Assembly (NCBI RefSeq): GCF_000424145.1
Contig: NZ_AUJI01000028.1
Location: forward strand, 1-64,000
Source of the DNA: Butyrivibrio sp. AC2005
GTDB lineage: Bacteria > Bacillota > Clostridia > Lachnospirales > Lachnospiraceae
DNA: 64,000 nt
Direction: 5' to 3'
The position numbers and the translations under genes were made by a program. Below the pieces are notes generated by a model. That model was not told the origin of the DNA and ran no database searches. It saw only the letters and a program-made list of their open reading frames with translations. Shown piece after piece: positions 35,539-44,788 of the stretch (its first letter is position 1; each line of letters starts with the position of its first letter).

Positions 35539-35913
35539 TTACTCTTCTTTAATATGCTGGGATATTTCCAGTAAAAATCCCGAAGGACCTACAAGTATTG
35601 TGAATTTTGAGGATCCGGTATCAATCGTCTGGCTGGCTCTTTCATGGTTCGGTTTCCTACAGCCATGAGCAAGGAAAAACTCAACTGCTTCATCAAAATC
35701 ATCCACATTAATACGGATCATAGTATATTCGCCATCGCCTTTTGCCACGTCTACATGAAAACCGTTGGCGTCCTTCATTCTAACGTCAGTGGTCTTATCA
35801 TCACCTATTCCTTCTTTAACATGGCGTCTCTCGAAGCCCATCTCTTCAAAGAGCTTGATAGCAGGTTCAGGATCCTTTGTGATAATCATTGGGTTAAACG
35901 ATGTAATTTTCAT
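35539..35913 (-). CDS. VOC/glyoxalase-like protein
   Basis: 124 residues from ATG 35913, with AAAGGAGA 9 nt upstream; the frame is open further up but without a ribosome site. One vicinal-oxygen-chelate domain in two beta-alpha-beta-beta-beta halves (FNPMIITKDPEPAIKLFEEMGFE, then YTMIRINVDDFDEAVEFFLAHG). Family members are glyoxalases, dioxygenases or antibiotic-binding proteins; metal ligands cannot be assigned safely here. Monocistronic, with its own terminator. Confidence 0.75.
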   Translation of the reverse strand: MKITSFNPMIITKDPEPAIKLFEEMGFERRHVKEGIGDDKTTDVRMKDANGFHVDVAKGDGEYTMIRINVDDFDEAVEFFLAHGCRKPNHERASQTIDTGSSKFTILVGPSGFLLEISQHIKEE

Positions 35914-36071
35914 TTTACTTGTCTCCTTTCTTTTTACATCTTTATATATCAATAAAACTCAGACAATTCGAAATAATAATCCCTCTTCACCTGCGATTAT
36001 TATCCTTCCCAATTCACTTCATGTATGATTGTCGAAATTTTACCTTCGATATATCAAGGCAATACAGATTT

Positions 36072-38399
36072 CTATTCCCTACTCTTCAATGCATCTACCA
36101 TATTGATGGAATAAACCTTGGAAGATACATACAGATTCACAAGAACAGAAACCATAAATGTTCCCACTATTGCTCCGATATAAGGCATTGCCGAAGGATT
36201 GATTACCATGTCACGATAAATTCCGGCCACAACATCAACAAGAATATCGAGCATTATACGACCAAAGGGCACGCCAAGCATAGCTCCCACCACTGTAATT
36301 GCAAGGCTCTGCTGCAACAGGATAAGTCTGATGTCTCCGGACCTGAACCCGAGAACCTTAAGCGTCGCTATTTCTCTGGTCTTCTCAACATATGATAAAA
36401 CGCCGAGGTTATATAAGACCACAACGCCCATCACTATAGCTATAGCGATGATAATATAGGAAATGTAATATGATATTTCATTTGAATTTTCCAGAGTCTC
36501 TATCAGCTTTTCCTTAGTGTCTATCGAGTCTATTTCTGTCCGCGATTTTAATGAAGGCGGCACTGTTTTATTCGTATAGACATAATTGGGCATAAATTCA
36601 CCGCCTAGATCTTCCCACACCTTTCGGCTCATTATGATTCCCTGCCCTGAAGCTATTCGACCCTTTTTTACGATTGGAGCGCTAAACACCTTTGAGCTTC
36701 CCGGTATCTTCCATCTAAGAGTCTGCCCGACTTCGATGCCCAGATAATCATACAGTCGTGAAGTAAGTATAATTCCATTTTCAGGCAGATCAGTATATTC
36801 AAGGTCCACATTTTCCATCATAAAAAGATTACCGTCATCAAGAACGGTCATCCCCCTTACGGATTCAGCAGAATCAGTGAAAAGTGTTACCTGAATGTCC
36901 TGGATCAGCTGTCCGTCGTATTCCTTAGCATACTCATAAACAGTCCCATAAGGTGTACCGTCCTTAAAGCTTATCTGACCATTTGCCCTGAAAATATCTC
37001 CATACATCCATTCAGATTGCGTAGCCAGGCACTCAAAAAAGCCAAGTGCCATAAATATCAGCATGCTACATACCAGAATTCCTACAATACTGACTGCTGT
37101 TCTTAGCTTATTTCTTCTAACATCACGAATATTCCATCTTGTAGCAAACTTAAGTGAATTCCATAGTATGGTTTTTTCAAAAATGCTTGCCGAATCAAAC
37201 TTAGGTGCCTCTGCCTGCAATATCCTTGCAGCGCTTTGTACAAGAAGCTTTCTTGTTGTTAAATATGTCACCAGCATACAAAGGCCTATAGTCGCAAAGG
37301 ACATATAAAGTGTTTTCACCGTAAGCTGAAGGTTCTGAAGAGGATTCTGGTAGTAATATTCATTAATTCCATTCAGATATGCTCCAAGCGTAATAGGTCC
37401 GATAATAATTCCGGATAAGCATCCCAGCGACGCTATGATCACAGAATATGACATATAGTGGAACATTATCTTTCCTCTGGAAAAACCCAGAGCCTTCAAT
37501 GTTCCGATCTGTACTCTCTGCTTGTCAGTAAGTCTGGTCATGGTAGTTATGATTCCAAGCATTGCTACAGCCAAAAACATAAGTGGAAAAATTGTCGAAA
37601 TTGCATTATTAGAATCCATTGAGCCGGCATAATCCGCGTAATCCTCATCCTCTATCTTTGTTTTTATAAGAAGATTAGGATTATCAAATTTATGCTCTAT
37701 CTTTGAACGCATGGCATTCATTGTAGCCTTTTCTTCATCAGTAAGAAGATAGCTATTATGCGTAACATCCTTCAAATCCACAATAAGCTTATCAAACCCT
37801 ATCCGGCCATTGGGATTCTCGTTTATGTCCATGATAATAAAGCCATGAGTACCATACTCCGGCTCAGTATACGTTGCATTGGGAATATAATATAAAAATT
37901 CCGGGCTATAAATTAGCCCCTTTACCTGTTCGTGCAGTGTATAGTTTCCACTGGTAAAGGTCAGTGTATCTCCAACCCTGATACCCATGGGATCCGCAAA
38001 GCGTTTCTCTACCCAGCATCCTGTACTTCCGGGAGTATATTTCTCTCCGTCAGTCAGATACATTTTTGAAACATTATTGCTGCCTATATAATTCAGAACC
38101 AGTAGCCTCTCCTTATCAAGGCTGATCTTACCGGTTCCTCTTAAAATACCATCGACATTATTAACACCTTCATAGTTATTTAGCATATCTATGTCATGAT
38201 ATGTAAATGCTATTCCCTCAATATTCAGATCTTTATAATTCGTCATCGTAAAGTAATCGGAGGCCGTACGGGTCGCTCCTACATTACTGGATTCAAATCC
38301 GCTCTGAATAAGAAGGGAAAGTAACGTCATTATATAAATTGCCAAAAACTGTCCTGCATTCTGTTTTAGATCACGCAATACTTTCCTTAAAAGAATCAT
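36072..38399 (-). CDS. ABC exporter permease, FtsX/MacB type
   Basis: 775 residues with two FtsX domains: helix 1 near the N-terminus, a long extracellular domain, three helices near 265-400, a second set beginning near 430 and three C-terminal helices near 650-770. Works with the ATPase at 40198 and the membrane-fusion protein at 38438 as a MacAB-like export complex; cargo unknown (peptide, lipid or drug). Last of the three-gene operon, 38 bp after the fusion-protein gene. Confidence 0.88.
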   Translation of the reverse strand: MILLRKVLRDLKQNAGQFLAIYIMTLLSLLIQSGFESSNVGATRTASDYFTMTNYKDLNIEGIAFTYHDIDMLNNYEGVNNVDGILRGTGKISLDKERLLVLNYIGSNNVSKMYLTDGEKYTPGSTGCWVEKRFADPMGIRVGDTLTFTSGNYTLHEQVKGLIYSPEFLYYIPNATYTEPEYGTHGFIIMDINENPNGRIGFDKLIVDLKDVTHNSYLLTDEEKATMNAMRSKIEHKFDNPNLLIKTKIEDEDYADYAGSMDSNNAISTIFPLMFLAVAMLGIITTMTRLTDKQRVQIGTLKALGFSRGKIMFHYMSYSVIIASLGCLSGIIIGPITLGAYLNGINEYYYQNPLQNLQLTVKTLYMSFATIGLCMLVTYLTTRKLLVQSAARILQAEAPKFDSASIFEKTILWNSLKFATRWNIRDVRRNKLRTAVSIVGILVCSMLIFMALGFFECLATQSEWMYGDIFRANGQISFKDGTPYGTVYEYAKEYDGQLIQDIQVTLFTDSAESVRGMTVLDDGNLFMMENVDLEYTDLPENGIILTSRLYDYLGIEVGQTLRWKIPGSSKVFSAPIVKKGRIASGQGIIMSRKVWEDLGGEFMPNYVYTNKTVPPSLKSRTEIDSIDTKEKLIETLENSNEISYYISYIIIAIAIVMGVVVLYNLGVLSYVEKTREIATLKVLGFRSGDIRLILLQQSLAITVVGAMLGVPFGRIMLDILVDVVAGIYRDMVINPSAMPYIGAIVGTFMVSVLVNLYVSSKVYSINMVDALKSRE

Positions 38400-38437
38400 C
38401 TGCGCCTCACCTGTTTACTGCTAAAGACTTTAGCTAC

Positions 38438-40129
38438 TTAATTGCCCGGTTTAAATCTTTTTCCTACATCCTCGTCACTCATAGCAGAGGTAATAATCGA
38501 CTCTCCTTCGGAAATCCCCTCAAGAATCTCTGTAACTCCATTTCCTGAAGCGCCTTTAACTATGCTTCTCTTCTCGGCTTTTCCTCCCTTGAGCACATAA
38601 ATGTAATCTCCATCATCTCCCGTATAAACCGCTTTGTCCGAAACGCTAAGGACACTCTTTTCTTCTTTGGTAAAAATGTGAATCTGTGCTTCAAGGCCTA
38701 TCGTAGGCTTTGCTTCAGAATCATCAAAGGTTATCTCAACCTTAACCTTAGGCTTTCCTGAAGTGTCTGTGGTAGTAGCAACCGGAGAAATTACAGATAC
38801 TGATCCGGTATAGGTCTTTGCCCCAATAATAACCTCTGCTTTTTGTCCAACCTCTACGCTTTCTATATCATATCTTGACACCATCAGTGTCGCCTTGTAT
38901 CCACTATCCGGCTGAATAACGAAAAGCGGTGTACCTGCTTCTGTTATTGCTCCATCATCCACAAGCCTCTCCAAAACCGTTCCTGAAGTTGATGCCGTAA
39001 CGCCGTTCTTTACTATACTAAGCAATTTGCCCGCTATCTTTTCTTCAATCCTGGCGATTTCCACAGAATCTTCGTAGGATTTTAACTGAGCATCACTTAC
39101 GATCTTTTCCTCTGCAGCCATCTTCTCAGATATAGATGTAGACCATTGTTTATCTATGACTTCAAGCTGTCTTGAAAGCTCTGCATATTTAGCATAATCT
39201 TCAGTTGACAGTTGATTAACCGGGATTGAAGCCAGCGCATCTTTGCTTTCATTAAGGCTGTTCTTGATATTATTTACGGAATCCTTCGCGTTTTGTGTCC
39301 CATTTGCATAACTGTTTGCTTCATCCTTTACTTTTTTATAAGTTTCCTTCTGCGCATCCTTCTCTCTTCTGAGTTCTTCAAGATTATTATTTTCATTCTC
39401 TATGAGCTGAAGGTACTTTGTATAATCCTCCGATCCCTCCTGATATTTCGAAAGCTCTGACTGATACTTTTTGATCTGATCCTTGGACAAATCTATTTTT
39501 TCCTTGATACTATCAATTTCTCCCTCGAGTTCGATCTGTTTTGCGTGAGTTTCCTGATATGCGCTAGTTTCTGCCGCAAGTCTTGCAGCTTCTGTCTCGA
39601 GATTTGTCTGCTGCTTCTCAATTTCCCCCTCAATGCCCTTAATACTCTGTTCAATGCTTCCACTTTTGGCATTTTGAGCAATACTTATATCATCCCTGTC
39701 TTCTTCAACGGAAACATACTGAGCAAGCAGATCACCTGCCCTGTTGGCAGCGGTTGCAGCCTTTGATCTGTTCTTCTGATTATCTGCCACAGCAGCATTA
39801 TAATTATCTTCATAGTAGGTGACGTTAAGGCCGGCTTTATTATACTGATTCTCCGCCTCTGTCACATCATAATTGGCAAGCTGGTCTCCCTTTTCAACGC
39901 TATCATTCACCTTACAGGCTACAGATGACAATTTTCCGGAAGCAGGTGCATACACAGTTACCGCAGCATCCGCTTCAATGAGCCCTATCTCGCTAATGCT
40001 CTGGGTAACACTTCCCCTTACCACTTTTTCCACATCAACAGAATCCGGAATCATGCTATATGCAAAGACACCTCCCGCCGCCGAAAGAACTACTACTCCC
40101 GCAATTATATTTCTGACTATTGGCTTCAT
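38438..40129 (-). CDS. HlyD/MacA-like periplasmic-adaptor (membrane fusion) protein with long coiled coil
   Basis: 563 residues. One N-terminal membrane helix (about 6-26), then a biotinyl-lipoyl half-motif (ASGKLSSVACKVNDSVEKGDQL), a very long helical hairpin (about 95-370, Glu/Lys/Gln-rich), a second lipoyl half (TSGTVLERLVDDGAITEAGTP) and beta-barrel domains. In a Gram-positive cell it would extend through the wall. Partner of the FtsX-type permease and ATPase on either side. Confidence 0.88.
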   Translation of the reverse strand: MKPIVRNIIAGVVVLSAAGGVFAYSMIPDSVDVEKVVRGSVTQSISEIGLIEADAAVTVYAPASGKLSSVACKVNDSVEKGDQLANYDVTEAENQYNKAGLNVTYYEDNYNAAVADNQKNRSKAATAANRAGDLLAQYVSVEEDRDDISIAQNAKSGSIEQSIKGIEGEIEKQQTNLETEAARLAAETSAYQETHAKQIELEGEIDSIKEKIDLSKDQIKKYQSELSKYQEGSEDYTKYLQLIENENNNLEELRREKDAQKETYKKVKDEANSYANGTQNAKDSVNNIKNSLNESKDALASIPVNQLSTEDYAKYAELSRQLEVIDKQWSTSISEKMAAEEKIVSDAQLKSYEDSVEIARIEEKIAGKLLSIVKNGVTASTSGTVLERLVDDGAITEAGTPLFVIQPDSGYKATLMVSRYDIESVEVGQKAEVIIGAKTYTGSVSVISPVATTTDTSGKPKVKVEITFDDSEAKPTIGLEAQIHIFTKEEKSVLSVSDKAVYTGDDGDYIYVLKGGKAEKRSIVKGASGNGVTEILEGISEGESIITSAMSDEDVGKRFKPGN

Positions 40130-40197
40130 ATCCCCCTCCTGAACTATTAAAGCAAACTCATGTATATACGGATTTATTTATCATTATCAGCATCACA

Positions 40198-40902
40198 TCA
40201 CCAATTAAGCTCGTCGGCTTCTTTGGGATAATCATTCGTTACTATCCTGCTTACAGTTCCATCCTTCACATATATGACTTTATCCGCTATATCTGCGAAA
40301 AGAGTATTATGCGTTACCATGACAACTGTTCTTTTATCCTCTCTGCATTGGGCGCAAAGAAGCTTTAATACCTCTTTGCCTGTTTCAGTATCAAGCGCTC
40401 CCGTAGGTTCATCACACAGCAGCAGTCTCGGTTTTTTAGCTATAGCTCTGGCTATGGCAACTCTTTGCTGCTGACCTCCTGACATCTGGGACGGAAAATT
40501 ATTTTTCTTTCCATCCAATCCCACAAGCCGCAAGGCTTCAATCGGATCCATAATGTCAATTCCAAGCTCACTCATAAGTCCCACATTTTCCTCAGCCGTC
40601 AACGTCGGAATAAGATTGTAAAATTGGAAAATAATACCCACATCTATAGCGCGAAACGCGCTTAGCTGCCTGTCAGTTAAATTGGTAACCGTTTTTTCAC
40701 CGAATGTGATCTGACCGCTGGTGGCACTGTCAAGTCCACCCAGCATATTTAGAAGCGTACTTTTCCCCGATCCTGATGGCCCCAGAATCACAACCATCTC
40801 TCCTTCATCAATGGTCAGGTTTACCCCCTTTAGGACCTCGTGCGGAACAGAACCGGAATAATACGTCTTGCCGACATTTTCCAGAGTAATCAATACTCCC
40901 AT
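40198..40902 (-). CDS. ABC exporter ATP-binding protein, MacB/LolD type
   Basis: 234 residues. Walker A GPSGSGKS (about 41-48), Q-loop region FQFYNLIP, signature MSGGQQQRVAIARA and Walker B LLLCDEPTGALD are all intact. Drives the FtsX-type permease encoded two genes downstream. First gene of the operon; 453 bp from the TetR gene behind it. Confidence 0.92.
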   Translation of the reverse strand: MGVLITLENVGKTYYSGSVPHEVLKGVNLTIDEGEMVVILGPSGSGKSTLLNMLGGLDSATSGQITFGEKTVTNLTDRQLSAFRAIDVGIIFQFYNLIPTLTAEENVGLMSELGIDIMDPIEALRLVGLDGKKNNFPSQMSGGQQQRVAIARAIAKKPRLLLCDEPTGALDTETGKEVLKLLCAQCREDKRTVVMVTHNTLFADIADKVIYVKDGTVSRIVTNDYPKEADELNW

Positions 40903-41355
40903 ACGCTCTTTGAAATACCCCCATATCTCATAAGATATCTAATTTTAGCACATTTTTATATGCATTTACATATTTTTGTCTCAGGACAAATCCAGACGCC
41001 CTGAAATATAGTATTTGTAATGCTTTTTCTTGCAATATTCTCTTATTTTATTGCTGAATTTTTTATCCTTGGTGTATTCCAGCAGATAGCTTTTTTTATG
41101 GGCGCATTTTACAGTCTTTAACCTGAATTATTCACGGCTTAATTACAAAGCCGCATAGTTACTGCAATTAAATTGCATATTGCTTTCACCCAATAAGTGA
41201 ATCCTTAGGGGTATTAATAAAGCCCCGATTCTGTTACAATTTTAGGTGTCGAATCCAAAACCATAACAAAAAAGAGGCTTCATATATCTAGTTTAGATTA
41301 CACAACCTTAGAAAGCAATAAACGTTTTAAATATCAATTTATTGATATTTTAGAA
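40903..41355. other. 452-bp non-coding region upstream of the ABC exporter
   Basis: No gene seen. It holds a hairpin CGGCTT/AAGCCG (41135-41153) and, 6 bp after the TetR stop, a 9-bp hairpin AAATATCAA/TTGATATTT (41329-41350) without a strong T run, a weak terminator at best. The ABC operon promoter must lie here, but no consensus promoter was identified. Confidence 0.45.
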
Positions 41356-41922
41356 TTACTCTTTCAGGATAGAAAGAAGCCAGTCAGAATCAGGAGTATC
41401 CAGGCTTTTATCTATGGTCATTTCCTCCATTATCCCCTGGAATGCAGACCAGAAACACAACGCCAGAAGCTTTGGATCACCCTTTCTGAAAATTCCTTCC
41501 TTCTGTCCTTTTTTTATCAGCTTTGCAGTGTTATCAATTGCTTCCACCGACAGAGCAACCTTGCGCACCTCTTCAGGCATGCCGGCTCTTCTGGCCTGTG
41601 CCATAAGTACAAACATATTTGCAACATAAGGATCCTTTTTGGCGTAGGTAAAAAGCTCATCCAGCATACCTTTCAGGAAAATGTCGCCGGGAATTCCGTC
41701 ACCCCCGGCCGTTGCCTTTGTAAAATCCTTCCCCATAAGCACAAGTGCCATCAGCAGCTCTTCCTTAGATTTAAAATAATGGAACATGAGTCCTGTACTC
41801 ATTGGAACAGCTGCTGCTATATCCGTGACCTTTGTCTCATGATACCCTTTCTCTACGAATAGAGTCAGTGCAGTCATAAGTATTGCTTTTTTTCTCTCTT
41901 CCTTCTGTTCTTCCCTTGTCAT
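41356..41922 (-). CDS. TetR-family regulator
   Basis: 188 residues from ATG 41922 (MTREEQKEERK); the ribosome site is weak (GGGCGAAG). Helix-turn-helix of TetR type: VTDIAAAVPMSTGLMFHYFKSKEELL (about 32-57). The C-terminus ends in the usual ligand-binding helices. Its start lies 86 bp inside the 3' part of the CrtI-like gene, in another frame, so the two are translationally coupled. A perfect 18-bp palindrome on the operon promoter is the likely operator, giving autoregulation. Confidence 0.85.
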   Translation of the reverse strand: MTREEQKEERKKAILMTALTLFVEKGYHETKVTDIAAAVPMSTGLMFHYFKSKEELLMALVLMGKDFTKATAGGDGIPGDIFLKGMLDELFTYAKKDPYVANMFVLMAQARRAGMPEEVRKVALSVEAIDNTAKLIKKGQKEGIFRKGDPKLLALCFWSAFQGIMEEMTIDKSLDTPDSDWLLSILKE

Positions 41923-43414
41923 TATCTTCGCCCTTAAAATATCCCTTATTTTTGCATATCCTCTGAATAGCAAACTTACCGTTGGTTACAGCTACCGGAA
42001 GTCCTCCGGGTGAGTTATTCCACTGACCTGCAAAGCACAGGTTTCTGATTCCCTTTATATCGCCTTTTACTCTTATCTGGGTACCCTTGGGAGTTGTGAT
42101 AAAGCTCATATAACTTCCATGATAAGCATTACAATATCTTTCATATGTGAGCGGTGTCCATGAATCGAGATAATGAAGCTCTCCTTTGAGCTCAGGGTAT
42201 TCAGCCTCGATTCTATCTGTTATAGCAAGCACCAGCTCTTCTTTTGCTTTTCTATACTCATCTTTGGACAGGCTCTTCCAGAATTCATAGTCCGCATCGC
42301 TTTGAACGATATTCGTCTGAAGTACCTGTTTTCCATCCTTCACACATTTGGGGTCATATCCGTATACCTTCACATACATGCGGTCCACTGTTCTGGCACC
42401 AACCTTAAGAGGCTCTATACCGATAAATACGGTTTCCCCGGGATTAAAATTCTTATCTACAGCATAAGCTACCTGAAAACCACTTACAGCAGGATAGGCT
42501 TCCGTCTGCTCATAAGCCTTTTTCAATGCCTTAGGCATATACTTTTTATCAATCATTTTTCCGAAAAGTATGCTTGTATCTACAGTAGCAACGAAATAAT
42601 CTCCTTCGACCCTGGTGCCATCTGAAAGCAGCATAGCTTCTGCATTCTTTCCATTGATGATAACTTTGTCTACTGCTTTATTATAGAAAATTTTTCCACC
42701 CAAATCCCTGAATCGCTTCTCCATCCTAAGTGACAACTCAAGAGAGGCTCCCATAGGAATGTCACCATTTCCATCTGCAATTGAGGCATAGGATACAAGC
42801 AGTGAATATGCCGTGTATTCCTTCGGGAGATAATCACAGAATAGCTTTTGAAGGAGAGGCGACTTAAATCGCTTGCTGTAATCCTCCAGAGAAATCATGC
42901 CAAGGTCCTTAATTACCTTAACGAAATCCCCCATAGATTTGCCAAGGCGTATATAGTCACCTATACCAAACATATCCATAGGCTTCTTTGCAGGCATTTG
43001 ACACTGTTTCGAAAATTCCACATATTCTATGAATTTATCTATCTCATCCTTATCTTCAGGTGAGAGTTCTGTCAGTTCACTCCTGGTCCTCTCAAGATCA
43101 GCCCATAATGTTGCCTTTTTCCCATCCAGACAGGATGTGTAAAACGAAGTAAGTCCAACATATCTGGTATCCTCTGAGATGGCCCCTACTGTCTTCCATA
43201 CATCATACAGTTCAGTCCCCTTCTTTGTTCCTGTAAGCCAATGTATGCAATTATCTATATGATAGCCTTCCCTGTTCCAGCCAATGCATTCACCACCGGG
43301 AATGGCGTTCTTCTCATATATCTCAGCCTCCATACCGGCTAAAAGCGCATATATTCCTGCTGATAATCCTGATATTCCCCCACCAATGATTACTATCTTC
43401 TTTACCTTCTTCAT
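41837..43414 (-). CDS. CrtI/phytoene-desaturase-like FAD-dependent oxidoreductase
   Basis: 525 residues from ATG 43414 (GGAGAGAG upstream); the frame is open to 43489 but that part covers the promoter. FAD dinucleotide-binding motif IGGGISGLSAGIYA (about 10-23) and the C-terminal FAD segment CFAGQWNNSPGGLPVA. Members desaturate or isomerise carotenoids or other lipids, often membrane-bound. The normal family end comes near ICKNKGY; the last about 28 residues (very polar, many Lys/Arg/Asp) extend into the TetR gene and may be a gained tail. Confidence 0.85.
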   Translation of the reverse strand: MKKVKKIVIIGGGISGLSAGIYALLAGMEAEIYEKNAIPGGECIGWNREGYHIDNCIHWLTGTKKGTELYDVWKTVGAISEDTRYVGLTSFYTSCLDGKKATLWADLERTRSELTELSPEDKDEIDKFIEYVEFSKQCQMPAKKPMDMFGIGDYIRLGKSMGDFVKVIKDLGMISLEDYSKRFKSPLLQKLFCDYLPKEYTAYSLLVSYASIADGNGDIPMGASLELSLRMEKRFRDLGGKIFYNKAVDKVIINGKNAEAMLLSDGTRVEGDYFVATVDTSILFGKMIDKKYMPKALKKAYEQTEAYPAVSGFQVAYAVDKNFNPGETVFIGIEPLKVGARTVDRMYVKVYGYDPKCVKDGKQVLQTNIVQSDADYEFWKSLSKDEYRKAKEELVLAITDRIEAEYPELKGELHYLDSWTPLTYERYCNAYHGSYMSFITTPKGTQIRVKGDIKGIRNLCFAGQWNNSPGGLPVAVTNGKFAIQRICKNKGYFKGEDNDKGRTEGREKKSNTYDCTDSIRRERVS

Positions 43415-43445
43415 GTTCTCTCTCCATAATATTGAATTTTTATTC

Positions 43446-43489
43446 ATTGAATATATATTCAATATAAACCCACAATGTGGTAATGTCAA
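43446..43489 (-). promoter_or_regulatory. Promoter and TetR operator of the CrtI-like/TetR operon
   Basis: -35 TTGACA (43484-43489) and -10 TATATT (43461-43466) with a 17-bp spacer on the minus strand. The perfect 18-bp palindrome ATTGAATATATATTCAAT (43446-43463) overlaps the -10, as a repressor site would. Farther upstream GTGACACTTTTGTGACAC (43507-43524) holds two GTGACAC copies 11 bp apart, a possible second site. Confidence 0.75.
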
Positions 43490-43596
43490 CCCTCAAAAAC
43501 GAATTAGTGACACTTTTGTGACACTAATAGTGAGATAATAAAGTCCCAAATGATTTCCTCTATTATATAGTTCCCTCTATAATAATTAAGGATGAT

Positions 43597-43624
43597 AAAG
43601 GCGTCTGCTTCAGCAGGCGCCTTT
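43597..43624. terminator. Strong hairpin after the small gene at 43738
   Basis: 12-bp stem AAAGGCGTCTGC (43597-43608) with GCAGGCGCCTTT (43613-43624), one G-T pair and a TTCA loop. T-tracts are short, so bidirectional termination is likely but not certain. Confidence 0.6.
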
Positions 43625-43737
43625 ATTCATGCAAACATATTTTTATGATCGTTGGCTACAGATATTATACATTTAATATATTTAATATATTTTGTATATT
43701 TATAATAACCCAAAATATCATAGTGGTTTCTTCTGTA

Positions 43738-43923
43738 TTACCATGTTTTTGCTTCCCAGTCATAGTTTTCGTCATGTATAGTATTATCGCCGTCATAACC
43801 TGACCATTTATCCATCATTTTCTGGTTTTCCATGTTTTCCTTCATTGACTGCTTTCTGATAACGTCAGTTGCATAACTGAACTCTTCCTCTGTAATTGTT
43901 ATTTTGTTCTGTATGATCCCCAT
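43738..43923 (-). CDS. Small hypothetical protein
   Basis: 61 residues, soluble, acidic C-terminal part (YDGDNTIHDENYDWEAKTW). ATG 43923 has AGGAGACC upstream at good distance, which supports real translation. No membrane segment, signal peptide or family recognised. Flanked by a hairpin terminator on one side and the repeat region on the other. Confidence 0.5.
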   Translation of the reverse strand: MGIIQNKITITEEEFSYATDVIRKQSMKENMENQKMMDKWSGYDGDNTIHDENYDWEAKTW

Positions 43924-44788
43924 TTTCTTACTGGTCTCCTATTATTTTTCACCATCTCTCCATCGCTAAGATAGTGTTATCTCCTCACCTGTACAGCGCT
44001 TCAATCCTCCTTCTCTGTACCGATTTCACTTTTAATACAGTTCATACAGAAGTTTTGTTGCAGATGATTACAGATTTTTTAACTTAATGCGCGATAATGT
44101 ATTCAAGCTGCTGTGCTAGCTTCGTATTCTCCTTCACGCACCTCAGTCAATATTTGATATTCCTTCTATAGTGACGTAATCGAGATTTAAGTGGTAGATC
44201 AACAAATCTGATAAAGTACTTTTAGACTTACACATTTTAGCTTGCGGAAATTATGTTCCCTGCATGAGTTAAGTCTATTCGCGAACAATTATGAATATAG
44301 ACTTAATCAATATTTGGGCGGTAAACCAACTCTTGCATTCTGCTACCTACTGACGTAATTGTTCAGCTATTGAAAATTTTACAGTCTATGCATTTTACGT
44401 CTATTTATGCTGATATTAGCTCATTGGAATACTGCTCTAATTTCACTGTAGACCAATATCTGTTTTTCCGCCTCCATTGACTGAATTCTCATGGCTTGCG
44501 GGGATACACTTCATCAACGAATTACGTCTATGCGCAAACAAATCAGTAGTTAGGAATAACCCCCATTTTGGCGTTAACCCAATTCTCTCTTAAAAGCCTT
44601 TTCTGACGTAATAACATCTTCTCCCCAAAATGACTTCTTGTATGCACAAATCTACTTTTGTACGCAAGAAGTTACTCTTATATAACAAAAAAGTCAGTCC
44701 CAGGTTTTATCCCGAAACTGACTTTTCTAAATAATTTACCATTCTATTAGTTTATTGTTTGTCATGCCACCATATTACAATACCTTAC
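43924..44788. repeat. Non-coding region with divergent repeats
   Basis: 865 bp without a gene. Two units of about 125 bp (44239-44362 and 44491-44615) align by eye: both begin GCTTGCGG, continue A[AC]GTCTAT[TG]CGC[GA]AACAA, then an ATTTTGG-C-G-TAA-CC segment, and end CTGACGTAAT. A further TGACGTAAT stands at 44171. The first unit holds the inverted repeat TAAGTCTAT/ATAGACTTA (44270-44278, 44297-44305). A hairpin ACTTCTTG/CAAGAAGT (44633-44672) follows. No family known to me fits; a structured RNA or mobile repeat remnant is possible. Confidence 0.45.
44686..44726 (-). terminator. Terminator after the duplicated secreted protein
   Basis: AAAAGTCAGT (44689-44698) pairs with ACTGACTTTT (44717-44726), followed on the minus strand by a T run (44686-44692). 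Confidence 0.75.

Noticed and set aside
44239..44615. Integron attC-like sites
   Set aside because: The GTTAACC-type core and inverted-repeat layout of attC sites is not consistently present, and there is no cassette ORF between the units.
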